Assembly: GCA_964562015.1 (NCBI GenBank)
Contig: CAZLRH010000002.1
Span: forward strand, 315,431-379,430
DNA length: 64,000 bases
Direction: 5' to 3'
DNA from: CAZLRH01 sp964562015
GTDB lineage: Bacteria; Verrucomicrobiota; Verrucomicrobiia; Opitutales; JABDGR01
A program made the position numbers and the translations under genes. A model generated the notes under the pieces. It had not been told where the DNA came from. It saw only the letters and a list, made by a program, of their open reading frames with translations, and did not search any database. The number at the start of each line of letters is the position of its first letter. Position 1 is the first letter of the stretch. This document shows positions 43,818 through 52,995 of the stretch, piece after piece.

Positions 43818-46604
43818 ATGCCCGCCCGCCCCCCGAAGCGCATCTATCGCGCCAGCGCGTTGGAATCATGGTTCCAGCGCCTGACGGTGGCTTGGGAAGA
43901 AAGCTTCACCGCGGCGGTGCTCGAACAGGGGCGCGCCTGGTATCGCGACGGTTGCGTGCGGGAAATTGAATTGAGCGAGACGGACGCCATCATTCATGCC
44001 AAAGTCGCTGAGCATGAGGGCTATGTCGTTCTGGAATGGCCGGAGGGCCGGCTGCATGTGCGGGCGTCATCGGCGGGAGTTGAGGAAGGCCAGGCCCTGG
44101 CCGTGGCGGGTTTGTACGAAATCGAGGAACTGGTGGCTGAAGAAGCTTCGCCCCTGCCGCCCGACCGCCGCCGCGCCGCCGAAGGCAACGGTCATGCCCC
44201 TGCGGCCGCCGAAATCAGCAAATTTTCCAAAACTCCCGCGGGTAAAAACCAAGTGGCCGCCGCGGGGTCGAAAGGCACTCCTGCGGCTGCGGCGGCGAAT
44301 GCCTCGCCCAATGCGCGCCACCTCTTGCTGGCGCTGACCGTCAACGACCTCGGACTCGTATGCCATGCTTTTTGGGGGCGTGGCAAAACGGCGGAACGGC
44401 TGCCGGCGCTGGGCAAGCCCGCCGAGGGCCAGGAACTGGGCGGCCCCGAGCGCGAGAAAATGATCCGGCTGGCGAGCCTCGCGCGCCGCGCGGGTTTTCA
44501 TTTCAACAGCGCCCACGGTTGCTACGCGCTCGACGAGTGGGACCGCGCACCGGGCTTTTTGCGGACAGATCTAAAAACCTGGCAGACGCATTTCACCGTC
44601 GAGGTCGAGCCCTCCGTGCATGCGCTTTCGCGCGGCTTGCGGGAGACGGAATTGACAGGGCGCGCGGTGGCCAAAGGCCGCGGCCGGCTGGCGTTTCATT
44701 GGGACTTGCGCGTGGGCGACGAATGGCTGACCCCCGAAGAAGCGCGGCGCTTGCTGCGGCATGGGCCGGGCACGAATTTCCTGCCGGGGCGCGGCCTCGT
44801 GCGGCTGCCGACGGACCAGGCGGAATTGCTGGCGGATTGGCAACGCGTGGTGGACCGCCGCCTTTCCGGAGACCTGCCGAATTACATGCTGCTGTCGCTC
44901 TTTGCGCGCGAAGGCCGGCATGTGCAGGTGAGCCCGGAATTGCAGGCGTGGCGCGACAAGTTGTTCAGCCCCGATTGGTCGGTGGACGGCTTGCCGACAT
45001 TTTTGCGGCCGTATCAAGGCCAGGGCGTAAAATGGCTGCGGCACTTGTGCGAATGCGGGTGCCACGGCCTGCTCGCCGACGAAATGGGCCTGGGCAAAAC
45101 CGTGCAGGTGCTCAGTTTGTTTGCCATCCAACCGATGGGCGACAAGCCGAATTTGATTGTGTGCCCGGCGAGCGTGGTGCCGGTGTGGCGCCATGAAGTG
45201 GCCCGCTTTTTCCCGCAGTGGACCGTCGAGGTGCTGAAGGCGGGCCATGATTTCGCCCACCACAAGGGTCCGCACTTGTGGATCGCCAGCTACACGCAGT
45301 TGCGCCGTCACAAGGCCATTTTGGACAAGGTGGAATTCGGCTATGCGGTGCTGGATGAGGCGCAATTTATCAAAAATCCCGAGGCCAAGGCGACGCAGGC
45401 CTGCCTCACCCTGCGCGCCCGCCACCGCCTGGCACTCACCGGGACGCCGCTGGAAAACCGTCCGCTCGATTTGTGGACGCTCTACCGCTATTTGATGCCC
45501 GGCTTGCTCGGCCCGCGCCGCGCGTTTGAAACGGATTCGCAGAAGGACCCCGCCGGCCAGCGCGACCGCTTGCGCAAGCAGATCGCACCGTTCCTGCTGC
45601 GCCGCACCAAGCGCGAAGTCGCCCGCGAATTGCCGAACAAGGTGGAAATGGAGCTGGCCTGCCCGCTCAGCGATTTGCAGCGCGAGGAATATGCCCGCCT
45701 GGCCCGCGAAGGCGTGGGCGCCCTCGGCCAGGACCTCGCCGCCGCCGCGCGCGAACGCCCCCTCACCCTGCTCACGCTGCTCACGCGCCTGCGCCAAACC
45801 TGCTGCGACCCGGCGCTGCTGCCGTGGATGTCGCCCGGCCTCGAACACAGCGGCAAACTGAACGTGCTGGGCGAAAAGCTCGACGAGGTGCTGGCGGGCG
45901 GACACAAGGTTGTCATTTTCTCGCAATTTGTATCTTTACTCCGCCGCACCCGCGCGTTGCTGGAACAGCGGTTCCCGGCCATTCCGCTATGGGAACTCAC
46001 CGGGCAGACGCTCGACCGCGAAAAGCCGGTCGAGGGCTTCCAATCCGCGAGCGGCGCGGGCGTCATGCTGGTCAGCCTGCGGGCGGGCGGCACGGGCATC
46101 ACGCTGCACGCGGCGGATTATGTGTTTCTCCTCGACCCGTGGTGGAACCCGGCGGTGGAAGAACAGGCCATCGACCGCGTGCACCGGCTCGGCCAGGACC
46201 GCACGGTGTTTGTTTACCGCATGATTGCCGCGGGCACCATCGAGGAGCGCATCCAGCGGCTGAAGGCGGAAAAGCGCACGCTGTTCGACCGCGTCGTGGG
46301 CGATTTGGCGGATTTGACTGATTTCCAAAGCTTTTTCCGCTCCCTCGGAGAATTGGTGGATTTGCAGGGCGAAGCCAAGGCCGCGGCGGCGGACGCGGAA
46401 CACGCCGAGCACGCCGAAGGGGCCGGGGCGCACGAAGCTGCGGCGGGCGAGGGCCTGCACCTCGAGAGTTTGATTGATGAAAACGTGCCCCATGACACCG
46501 ACCACGGCCTGCCTGCGGTGGAAAGGGGAAACCCAAATGATTCGCCTGGGCCGACCGCCAAAAACGATGGCGGAGGACCCACACACCCAGCCGCTAATAT
46601 GTAG
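43818..46604 (+). CDS. SNF2/SWI2-family helicase-like ATPase
   Basis: 928 residues. SNF2 proteins use ATP to translocate on DNA and remodel nucleoprotein. The N-terminal 100 residues look like the region around a SWIM zinc finger (AWYRDGCVREIELSETDAI), but the CxC...CxH ligands are missing. After a low-complexity Ala-rich linker, the helicase core has motif I LLADEMGLGKTVQVL (about 418-432), motif II VLDEAQFIKNPEAKA (about 511), motif III ALTGTPLENRPLDLW, RRTKREVARELPNKVE, and C-terminal motifs SLRAGGTGITLHAADYVF, DPWWNPAVEEQAIDRVHRLGQ. A Glu/Ala/His-rich tail closes it. It may act in transcription recovery or repair like RapA relatives; the exact role is unknown. Confidence 0.93.
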   Translation: MPARPPKRIYRASALESWFQRLTVAWEESFTAAVLEQGRAWYRDGCVREIELSETDAIIHAKVAEHEGYVVLEWPEGRLHVRASSAGVEEGQALAVAGLYEIEELVAEEASPLPPDRRRAAEGNGHAPAAAEISKFSKTPAGKNQVAAAGSKGTPAAAAANASPNARHLLLALTVNDLGLVCHAFWGRGKTAERLPALGKPAEGQELGGPEREKMIRLASLARRAGFHFNSAHGCYALDEWDRAPGFLRTDLKTWQTHFTVEVEPSVHALSRGLRETELTGRAVAKGRGRLAFHWDLRVGDEWLTPEEARRLLRHGPGTNFLPGRGLVRLPTDQAELLADWQRVVDRRLSGDLPNYMLLSLFAREGRHVQVSPELQAWRDKLFSPDWSVDGLPTFLRPYQGQGVKWLRHLCECGCHGLLADEMGLGKTVQVLSLFAIQPMGDKPNLIVCPASVVPVWRHEVARFFPQWTVEVLKAGHDFAHHKGPHLWIASYTQLRRHKAILDKVEFGYAVLDEAQFIKNPEAKATQACLTLRARHRLALTGTPLENRPLDLWTLYRYLMPGLLGPRRAFETDSQKDPAGQRDRLRKQIAPFLLRRTKREVARELPNKVEMELACPLSDLQREEYARLAREGVGALGQDLAAAARERPLTLLTLLTRLRQTCCDPALLPWMSPGLEHSGKLNVLGEKLDEVLAGGHKVVIFSQFVSLLRRTRALLEQRFPAIPLWELTGQTLDREKPVEGFQSASGAGVMLVSLRAGGTGITLHAADYVFLLDPWWNPAVEEQAIDRVHRLGQDRTVFVYRMIAAGTIEERIQRLKAEKRTLFDRVVGDLADLTDFQSFFRSLGELVDLQGEAKAAAADAEHAEHAEGAGAHEAAAGEGLHLESLIDENVPHDTDHGLPAVERGNPNDSPGPTAKNDGGGPTHPAANM

Positions 46605-46700
46605 CACGGCGGTCAGAGGGCTTGGATACTTTCATCGTTAGCCTCGCCCTATGTGAATTGACGAGTGTAATTAGGCTATTTTAGATTTGCTGCCTATTCC

Positions 46701-47303
46701 ATGAAAACGGAGGACTACGTGATTTGGGGGATGGCGTTTGCTTTGGTCGTTTGTATTTGGATTTTAGACTTGCGAGCCAGGCGGCGAAGACAGCAGGATT
46801 TTCAGGCAATCGCGGAACGGCTGGGCTTGACGGTTACCAAAAAAGGCAGAGGCATTTTTGCCAGCGGTGTGGTGAAGGGAAGGGCCATTCGATTTTCACA
46901 ATATGGCACCATTGCCCCGGGCAAAGGCGGAATTGCGGATTGGATAGAGTTGGAAATACAGACCCCAGTAAATGGATTCACATTTCAAATTCGAGAAAAA
47001 GAACTTGGTCGGATTTTGCTGAATGGACTTGGAAAAAGTGATCTTACCACCGGCGATCTTGACTTCGATAAGCGCTGGCAAATTAAGACTAACAGGCCAG
47101 AACTCCTGAGAAAAATGTTGGTGCCTGAATTGCGCCAGCTAGTGGATGCTGCCACAGCGGCGAGCCGCTGGGGAGAATTTTTCCTGGAGCATGGCCGGGT
47201 TCATTACCGGGAGCAACGCGATCTGGATGGCCCCGATGTGGAGTCGCGCTTTGATGGTCTAGTGAAAATGATGACTGAGTTCGCCGGTTCCATTGAAGGG
47301 TAG
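46701..47303 (+). CDS. Hypothetical membrane-anchored protein
   Basis: 200 residues. One N-terminal hydrophobic helix (IWGMAFALVVCIWILDL, about 8-24) is followed by a basic RARRRRQQ stop and a soluble mixed alpha/beta domain (FQAIAERLGLTVTKKGRGIF, WIELEIQTPVNGFTFQIREK, and FDKRWQIKTNRPELLRKML). The last pattern is reminiscent of DUF3137-type domains, but I do not claim membership. It stands between the SNF2 gene and the pst operon on the same strand, with lower GC than its neighbours. Confidence 0.6.
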   Translation: MKTEDYVIWGMAFALVVCIWILDLRARRRRQQDFQAIAERLGLTVTKKGRGIFASGVVKGRAIRFSQYGTIAPGKGGIADWIELEIQTPVNGFTFQIREKELGRILLNGLGKSDLTTGDLDFDKRWQIKTNRPELLRKMLVPELRQLVDAATAASRWGEFFLEHGRVHYREQRDLDGPDVESRFDGLVKMMTEFAGSIEG

Positions 47304-47450
47304 CAGATTTGTCCGAATTTGGCCTGATATTGCCCCTAAGTCACTCTTTCGACACGGGATTGTAACATACCCCACCTAAGATGGCCCAAGTCGCGGGACG
47401 GCTGGGCGGTGATCGTCCAACCCCGTGCAAATTCACCAAACATTCCACTT

Positions 47451-48455
47451 ATGAAAAAGCTCATAGCAACCGGCCTCCTCGGCCTTCTCACCCTCTCCGG
47501 TGCTTCGGCCCAGACGCTTATCAACGGTGCGGGCGCGACGTTCCCCTACCCCATCTACTCGAAATGGTTTGATGCCTATTCGAAAGTGGATACTTCCGTC
47601 CAATTCAACTACCAGTCCATTGGTTCTGGCGGTGGACAGCAGCAGATTTTGGCTGGCACAGTGGATTTTGGCGCCTCAGACGGCCCCATGACGGACGAAA
47701 ACCTTGCCAAGGCCCCGAGCAAGCTCCTGCATATTCCTACCGTCGCCGGAGCAGATGTTGTGACCTATAATATCCCGGGCGTTACCACCCTGAAGCTTGA
47801 TGGCCCGACGCTCGCCAACATCTTCCTTGGCAAAATCACCAAGTGGAACGATCCGGCGATTGTCGCCCAGAATTCCGGCTTAAAGCTGCCTGACCAGGAC
47901 ATCGTCGTGGTTCACCGCTCCGACGGTAGCGGCACTACTTACATCTTTGTGGATTACCTTTCGAACGTCAGCCCAGAATGGAAAACCAAGGTCGGCACAG
48001 CCACCTCCGTCAATTGGCCCGTTGGGTTGGGCGGCAAAGGTAATGAAGGTGTAGCTGGCCAGGTGAAACAGACTCCCGGCTCCATCGGTTACATTGAGTT
48101 GATCTACGCCGTGCAGAATAAACTGCCTTTTGCCGATATGAAGAACGTCGCGGGCAAATATGTCACCGCCTCGATTGCCTCCATCACGGCCGCGATGGCC
48201 ACCGCGACGATTCCCGACGATTACCGCTTCTCGATGGTCAACGCCCCCGGCGATGCTTCATACCCGATTTCCGGCTGCACCTGGCTGCTTGTCTACCAGC
48301 AGCAAAAGGATCCGGTGAAGGGCAAGAAGCTCGTTGAATTCCTCAAGTGGGCCTACAGCGACGGAGAGAAAATGGCCGTCACCCTCAACTACGCACCGCT
48401 GCCGGATAGTGTGGTCAAACGCGTGCTGGCGACGGTCAACACTATCAAATACTAA
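47451..48455 (+). CDS. pstS: Phosphate ABC transporter substrate-binding protein PstS
   Basis: 334 residues from the ATG at 47451 (MKKLIATGLLGLLTLSGASAQ), a signal peptide cleaved near ASA-Q. PstS captures phosphate in the periplasm and delivers it to PstCA. Binding-site blocks are NGAGATFPYPIYSKWFDAY, SIGSGGGQQQIL, VDFGASDGPM and VVHRSDGSGTTYIF, then GYIELIYAVQ near the end. It is first in the order pstS-pstC-pstA-pstB-phoU. A hairpin terminator after it should raise its level over the membrane and ATPase parts. Expression is normally switched on by low phosphate; I could not place a Pho box with confidence. Confidence 0.95.
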   Translation: MKKLIATGLLGLLTLSGASAQTLINGAGATFPYPIYSKWFDAYSKVDTSVQFNYQSIGSGGGQQQILAGTVDFGASDGPMTDENLAKAPSKLLHIPTVAGADVVTYNIPGVTTLKLDGPTLANIFLGKITKWNDPAIVAQNSGLKLPDQDIVVVHRSDGSGTTYIFVDYLSNVSPEWKTKVGTATSVNWPVGLGGKGNEGVAGQVKQTPGSIGYIELIYAVQNKLPFADMKNVAGKYVTASIASITAAMATATIPDDYRFSMVNAPGDASYPISGCTWLLVYQQQKDPVKGKKLVEFLKWAYSDGEKMAVTLNYAPLPDSVVKRVLATVNTIKY

Positions 48456-48496
48456 ACATTCGCATAGACCTGGTTTTCTTCGCCATATAATACAGG

Positions 48497-48536
48497 AACC
48501 GGGCGGAAAGTCCCATCCTCTCCGCCCGGTTTTTGT
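48497..48536 (+). terminator. Intra-operon terminator between pstS and pstC
   Basis: AACCGGGCGGA (48497-48507) pairs with TCCGCCCGGTT (48521-48531) as a perfect stem around a 13-base loop and is followed by TTTTG. It lies 42 bases after the pstS stop and 17 bases before the pstC start, so it is positioned to reduce transcription of pstCAB-phoU relative to pstS. Confidence 0.88.
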
Positions 48537-48552
48537 TTCTTTTCTAAACTCC

Positions 48553-49524
48553 ATGAGCACGATGACAGCTGAAGCCCATCCCGCCGGAGTAGGGGACTTG
48601 CCCAAACCATCGCGTTGGGGCAATCGCTTGTTTGAGGGTCTTACGCTCCTCGCCGCCATCACCATCGGACTGCTTTTCCTGCTGGTAGCTTTCATTTTGA
48701 TCAGTGGTTCGCATCTTTCCATTGCCAAATTTGGCTGGCACTTTTTAACAACGTCAACGTGGGATCCGGTAGCTGATCAATATGGGGCTCTACCCTTCAT
48801 TTACGGCACCATTGTTTCGGCCACAATTGGGTTGGTTATCGCCGTGCCCCTGAGCATCGGCACCGCCGTATTCCTGACCGATCTCGCGCCGCTTTGGCTG
48901 CGCCAGCCACTTTCTTCCATCATCGAAATGCTGGCTGCTGTGCCGAGTGTGATCTGGGGCCTGTGGGGTGTTTTTGTGATGGTACCCTGGCTGCGCGACA
49001 ACCTGTTTCCTTTTTTAAAAAAATACTTGGGCTTTCTCCCGCTTTTCACGGGTCCGATCTATGGTGTTAGCATGCTCGCGGCGGGCATCATTGTGGCGAT
49101 TATGATTCTGCCCATCGTCACCTCCGTTTCGCGCGAAATTTTGCGGTCGGTGCCGGATTTGCAGCGCGAGGCTGCCTACGGTCTCGGCGCGACGCGCTGG
49201 GAAGTCACCCGTATCGCGGTGCTCAGCTACGCCCGTCGGGGATTGATGGGCGCAGCCGTGCTCGGCCTAGGGCGCGCCTTGGGCGAAACGATGGCCGTCA
49301 CGATGGTCATCGGCAATCGTCCGGAGATTTCCAAATCATTGTTTGCGCCTGGCTATACCTTGGCGAGCGTCATTGCCAACGAGTTCACCGAAGCCACCGG
49401 TCAAATGTATCTGCAAGCTCTTTTTGAAATCGGCCTGGTTCTCCTCGGTGTGACCATTGTCGTCAACATCGCTGCGATCTTGCTCATCAAAACCATTACC
49501 AACCCCGGCAGTCGCCGCACCTGA
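48553..49524 (+). CDS. pstC: Phosphate ABC transporter permease PstC
   Basis: 323 residues from the ATG at 48553 (MSTMTAEAHPAGVG). One of two membrane subunits of the high-affinity phosphate importer. About six hydrophobic helices are visible, starting with LFEGLTLLAAITIGLLFLLVAFILI. The permease loop that contacts PstB is present (LRSVPDLQREAAYGLGATRWEVTRIAVLSYARRG...LGLGRALGETMAVTMVIGN). Family blocks FIYGTIVSATIGLVIAVPLSIGTAVFL and MLAAVPSVIWGLWGVFV are also visible. pstA follows 11 bases downstream. Confidence 0.95.
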   Translation: MSTMTAEAHPAGVGDLPKPSRWGNRLFEGLTLLAAITIGLLFLLVAFILISGSHLSIAKFGWHFLTTSTWDPVADQYGALPFIYGTIVSATIGLVIAVPLSIGTAVFLTDLAPLWLRQPLSSIIEMLAAVPSVIWGLWGVFVMVPWLRDNLFPFLKKYLGFLPLFTGPIYGVSMLAAGIIVAIMILPIVTSVSREILRSVPDLQREAAYGLGATRWEVTRIAVLSYARRGLMGAAVLGLGRALGETMAVTMVIGNRPEISKSLFAPGYTLASVIANEFTEATGQMYLQALFEIGLVLLGVTIVVNIAAILLIKTITNPGSRRT

Positions 49525-49535
49525 TTCCTTTTGCT

Positions 49536-50378
49536 ATGTCTGTCCGTTACGATCAATATCGCAAAATCAAGAGCAACTTCATGTGCGCGCTCTCGGTAAG
49601 TTGCGCTGTGCTGGTGGTGCTGCCGCTGGTACTGGTGCTCGCACACCTTTTTCGGATGGGTTTTAGCTCCTTGAACTGGGCGTTTTTTACCCAATCGCCC
49701 AAGCCTGTGGGTGAGGATGGCGGCGGGATGGCCAATGCTATCGTCGGCAGTATCGAATTGATGGGTTTAGCCCTACTTTTGGGCGTGCCCATTGGCCTGC
49801 TCGGCGGGGTCTATCTTTCTGAATACGGCTCGGATAAAATCAATTCCTGGATTCGCTTTGGGGCCGACGTGCTTAACGGCGTACCCTCCATCGTCTGGGG
49901 CATGGTAGCCTATGCCTTGGCGGTGGTGCCTATGAAAACATTTTCAGCTTTCTCGGGCGGTTTAGCGTTGAGCTTCATCATGATCCCGCTCGTGCTGCGC
50001 ACCACCGAGGAAGTCCTCTTGCTCGTGCCCGGTGCGTACCGCGAAGCCGGCATGGCCCTCGGCATTCCGCGCTGGAAAATCACCGTGTTCATCGTCCTGC
50101 GCACGGCCTCCAAGGGCCTCGTGACAGGCGTGCTCCTCGCGCTCGGGCGCATTGCGGGTGAAACTGCACCTTTGCTCTTTACCGCCTTTGGCAACCGCTT
50201 TTGGAACCACAACCTCGCGCAGCCTATTGCTGCTCTCCCGCTCCAAATCTTCAGCTACGCCATTTCCCCCTATGACGACTGGCACCGCCAGGCGTGGGCT
50301 GGGGCGCTGGTGCTTGTGTTGCTGGTTTTTGCCTTGAGCGCGGGCGTCCGCATTTTCTCGGCTGGCAAAAAGACCTGA
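49536..50378 (+). CDS. pstA: Phosphate ABC transporter permease PstA
   Basis: 280 residues. Partner membrane subunit of PstC. Marks are a hydrophobic N-terminal helix (LSVSCAVLVVLPLVLVLAHLF), MANAIVGSIELMGLALLLGVPIGLLGGVYLSEY, VLNGVPSIVWGMVAYAL, and the coupling loop LLVPGAYREAGMALGIPRWKITVFIVLRTASKGLVTGVLLALGRIAGETAPLLFTAFGN. Length is normal. pstB starts 8 bases after its stop, so the two are co-transcribed. Confidence 0.95.
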   Translation: MSVRYDQYRKIKSNFMCALSVSCAVLVVLPLVLVLAHLFRMGFSSLNWAFFTQSPKPVGEDGGGMANAIVGSIELMGLALLLGVPIGLLGGVYLSEYGSDKINSWIRFGADVLNGVPSIVWGMVAYALAVVPMKTFSAFSGGLALSFIMIPLVLRTTEEVLLLVPGAYREAGMALGIPRWKITVFIVLRTASKGLVTGVLLALGRIAGETAPLLFTAFGNRFWNHNLAQPIAALPLQIFSYAISPYDDWHRQAWAGALVLVLLVFALSAGVRIFSAGKKT

Positions 50379-50386
50379 CTCCGACC

Positions 50387-51280
50387 ATGAATACTCTCAG
50401 CACCACTGCGAAACCACCCATGAGCGCCCAGGACAAACCCGGACTTGACCCCGTGCCGCCTTCGCACCCGGCCAAAATCATGCCGGGCGCCCAAGCCCCC
50501 GCGCCGGTGCCGGTCGAGCAGCCCGAGGTGGCCTTCGACATCCGCGACTTGTGCATTTTCTACGGCACGCACATGGCGGTGAAAAACGTGACGGTGCAGT
50601 TGCACAGCAAACATGTGACCTCGTTGATTGGCCCCTCCGGTTGTGGCAAGACCACCTTCCTGCGCACCCTCAACCGCATGCACGAGCTGACGCCCGGCGC
50701 CCACCACACGGGCTCCATCCTCATGCACGGCCAGGACCTTTATCATGCGGACATGGATCCGACGGTCGTGCGCCGCCGCGTGGGCATGGTGTTTCAGAAA
50801 TCGAATCCCTTTCCCACCATGACCATCGCGGAAAACGTGCTGGTCGGCCTGCGTTTGAACGGCGTGCGCGACAAGGTTTTCCTGGCCCGCCGCCTCGAAG
50901 AATCGCTCAAAATGGCGGCCTTGTGGGACGAGGTGAAGGACGTCCTCCACCGCCCGGGCACCAGCCTTTCCGGCGGCCAGCAGCAGCGCCTGTGCATCGC
51001 CCGCGCCATCGCCAACCGCCCCGAGATTTTGCTCATGGACGAACCGTGCTCGGCCTTGGATCCCATCGCCACCGGCAAGGTCGAGGAGCTCATCCACGAA
51101 TTGTCCAACGAGTACACCATCGTCATCGTCACGCACAACATGCAGCAGGCGGCCCGCGTGTCGGACAAAACCGCCTTCTTCTACATGGGCAAGCTCATCG
51201 AATACGGTGACACCGAGCAAATTTTCATGAAGCCCAAAGACGCGCAGACGGAAGCCTACGTGTCGGGCCGCTTCGGTTAA
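50387..51280 (+). CDS. pstB: Phosphate ABC transporter ATP-binding protein PstB
   Basis: 297 residues from the ATG at 50387. It powers phosphate import through PstCA. A Pro-rich head of about 45 residues precedes the ATPase: Walker A IGPSGCGKTTFLRTLNRMHEL, Q-loop MVFQKSNPFPTMTIAENVL, signature TSLSGGQQQRLCIARAIA, Walker B ILLMDEPCSALDPIATGKVEELI and switch His in VIVTHNMQQAARVSD. The NRMHEL and FPxS-like blocks are PstB-specific. The long N-terminal extension is unusual next to the 250-260 residue family norm; an internal ATG could shorten it. Confidence 0.95.
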   Translation: MNTLSTTAKPPMSAQDKPGLDPVPPSHPAKIMPGAQAPAPVPVEQPEVAFDIRDLCIFYGTHMAVKNVTVQLHSKHVTSLIGPSGCGKTTFLRTLNRMHELTPGAHHTGSILMHGQDLYHADMDPTVVRRRVGMVFQKSNPFPTMTIAENVLVGLRLNGVRDKVFLARRLEESLKMAALWDEVKDVLHRPGTSLSGGQQQRLCIARAIANRPEILLMDEPCSALDPIATGKVEELIHELSNEYTIVIVTHNMQQAARVSDKTAFFYMGKLIEYGDTEQIFMKPKDAQTEAYVSGRFG

Positions 51281-51356
51281 AATTTCTCCAAGGACAAGAA
51301 GTGCAGAATGATGAATCCAACGGTACAACGAAATTTTCTTCGTCATCACTCACGTA

Positions 51357-51412
51357 TTTCAGGTTTTATCTTCCACCTTCTACCTCCTACCTTCCACCTT
51401 CTTTTCTCATTT
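51357..51412. repeat. Degenerate TTCCACCTTCTACC repeats before phoU
   Basis: The 50 bases before phoU consist of short near-copies (atcttccaccttctacctcctaccttccaccttc). Related sequence in the opposite orientation (gaagttggaagtaggaagctgg) occurs at 34969-35008 and 6430-6460. The family is probably slippage-prone low-complexity DNA; here it is in the leader of phoU. Confidence 0.65.
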
Positions 51413-51414
51413 CC

Positions 51415-52089
51415 ATGAAACGCTATTTTCACCACGAACTCGAAGAACTGCGCAAGCACCTCATCCTGATGGGCGAGCGGACCATTGATTCCGTGCGCCT
51501 CGCGGTGCAGGCCCTCGTGAGCGAGGATGTCTCCACCGCCGGGCAGGTGATTGCGCTGGACGACGAGATCGACCGCCTCGAAGTGCTGATTGACGCCGAG
51601 TGCGTGCGCTACATCACGCTGCGGGCGCCCGTGGCCCACGACGTGCGGCTTGTCACCGTCGCCATGAAAGCCAGCCACGAACTCGAGCGTTCCGGCGACG
51701 AAGCCACGGCCATCGCCAAGCGCGTGCGCAAGCTCGCCGAGGCCGGCAAGATCGAGGAGTTTTGCCACATTCCGCGCATGGCCGACCTGGCCCTCGACAT
51801 GTTGCGCGACGCCATGGACTCCTTCATCACCGAGGACTTTGACAAGGCCTCGACCGTCCCCCGCCGCGACAAGGAAGTGGACGACTTGAACCGCGAGAAC
51901 TACGTGCAGTTGACGGATCGGATTTCGTCGCAGTCCGGCGGAACGACTTCCACCATCGAACTTATTTTCATTTCCAAGTCGCTGGAACGCATCGCCGATC
52001 ACGCCACCAACCTGGCCGAAGAAGTCATCTTCATGCTCAAGGGCGAAGACGTGCGCCACACCCCGGAAGTCAAGCGCACGGCGATGTAG
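51415..52089 (+). CDS. phoU: Phosphate-signalling regulator PhoU
   Basis: 224 residues from the ATG at 51415 (MKRYFHHELEELRKHLILMG). PhoU relays the state of the Pst transporter to the PhoR/PhoB two-component system and prevents toxic phosphate uptake. It is two three-helix bundles, each with an E/DxxxD metal motif: IDRLEVLIDAECVRYITLRAPVAHDVRLV in the first and DFDKASTVPRRDKEVDDLNRENY then SLERIADHATNLAEEVIFM in the second. Last gene of the pst operon; a short hairpin follows. Confidence 0.95.
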   Translation: MKRYFHHELEELRKHLILMGERTIDSVRLAVQALVSEDVSTAGQVIALDDEIDRLEVLIDAECVRYITLRAPVAHDVRLVTVAMKASHELERSGDEATAIAKRVRKLAEAGKIEEFCHIPRMADLALDMLRDAMDSFITEDFDKASTVPRRDKEVDDLNRENYVQLTDRISSQSGGTTSTIELIFISKSLERIADHATNLAEEVIFMLKGEDVRHTPEVKRTAM

Positions 52090-52127
52090 TCGCTGTTCGC
52101 CGGGGCCTTCCTCCGCCACTGTTTCCC

Positions 52128-52145
52128 TTCAGCCCATCGGCTGAA
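52128..52145. terminator. Possible bidirectional terminator hairpin between phoU and the next gene
   Basis: TTCAGCC and GGCTGAA form a perfect 7-base-pair stem with a 4-base loop, 38 bases after the phoU stop and directly before the stop of the convergent gene. The U-tract is weak on both strands, so terminator strength is doubtful. Confidence 0.45.
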
Positions 52146-52146
52146 A

Positions 52147-52995
52147 TTAGTGCATCTTGGTCAGCGTGAAGGTGCCCGTGGTGGCATCCTTGCCCGTACC
52201 ACCGCGCGACCAGGTGCCCTTGAATTGGCCGCCGCTGTAATTGCCCGACATCTGAATGTGGGCGGAACTGCTGGAAACGGAGAACGTGGCGCCCGTAACC
52301 TTGTTGCCGGTGACGATGGCGGTCGCATGGCCGGCGACTTTTCGGAGGTCGGGACCTTGGCGGATGGCACCGATAACGCTACCGGTAATGTCCACGAGAA
52401 AATAGGCGGTGGCTTTGTTGGACATGGGCCCGGTATAAAATCCGCCCATGGGGAGATAATGCACCCCTTGGAAGGTGTCCGTGGCCGACGGTATCCGCAA
52501 TCCTCCAATTTCCTCACCTTTTTGCTGATCGGAAAAGAAATGGACGGCCAAGTCTTTGCTTTTGATTAGCCAGGTTTCATGCAAACCGCCACCTTCAAAA
52601 TAAACCTTCATCTTGCCTTTGCCTGAAAGGTTGACGGAGCCCGAAATGCGAAACGCGCGGTTGGCTACCCAATAAATCCCACGGCCCTTGATAACGCCCT
52701 CGGAATCCACATGAAAATTGGCCCCTCCCACTACTTGCGCATCCTTGCCCGTTTGAACGCTGATGCGGGTGGCAAATATAGCATATGCATAATCACCCTC
52801 ATACGGATTGGCCGGATGGCCGGAAGGATTGTCACCCACCGGATTCGGTGCGGTTACTCCCTTCGGTATGGTAAAACGATTCAGCCTAAAGGTGCTATTT
52901 CCCGTCCCGCCGCCGGCAGAGACAATGTTCTGCGCCAGCGCGGGCACGGCGGTGGCGACCAAGGCGAGGAAAATCACGGACAGCAAGCGTTTCAT
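52147..52995 (-). CDS. Secreted hypothetical protein
   Basis: 282 residues from the ATG at 52993-52995 (MKRLLSVIFLALVATAVPALAQ), a clean signal peptide. The mature protein is rich in Gly, Thr, Ser and alternating strands (FRLNRFTIPKG, MKVYFEGGGLHETWLIK, GTWSRGGTGKDATTGTFTLTK), like a beta-sandwich or barrel. It has no recognised family and no sorting tail. It is divergent from hrpB and convergent with phoU. Confidence 0.6.
   Translation of the reverse strand: MKRLLSVIFLALVATAVPALAQNIVSAGGGTGNSTFRLNRFTIPKGVTAPNPVGDNPSGHPANPYEGDYAYAIFATRISVQTGKDAQVVGGANFHVDSEGVIKGRGIYWVANRAFRISGSVNLSGKGKMKVYFEGGGLHETWLIKSKDLAVHFFSDQQKGEEIGGLRIPSATDTFQGVHYLPMGGFYTGPMSNKATAYFLVDITGSVIGAIRQGPDLRKVAGHATAIVTGNKVTGATFSVSSSSAHIQMSGNYSGGQFKGTWSRGGTGKDATTGTFTLTKMH

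Noticed and set aside
44571..45926. 450-codon minus-strand frame opposite the SNF2 gene
   Set aside because: It is a shadow of a strongly conserved helicase with no recognisable domain of its own.
47304..47450. Pho box upstream of pstS
   Set aside because: Only a loose TGTAACATA match is present, without the direct-repeat spacing needed; not reported as a site.
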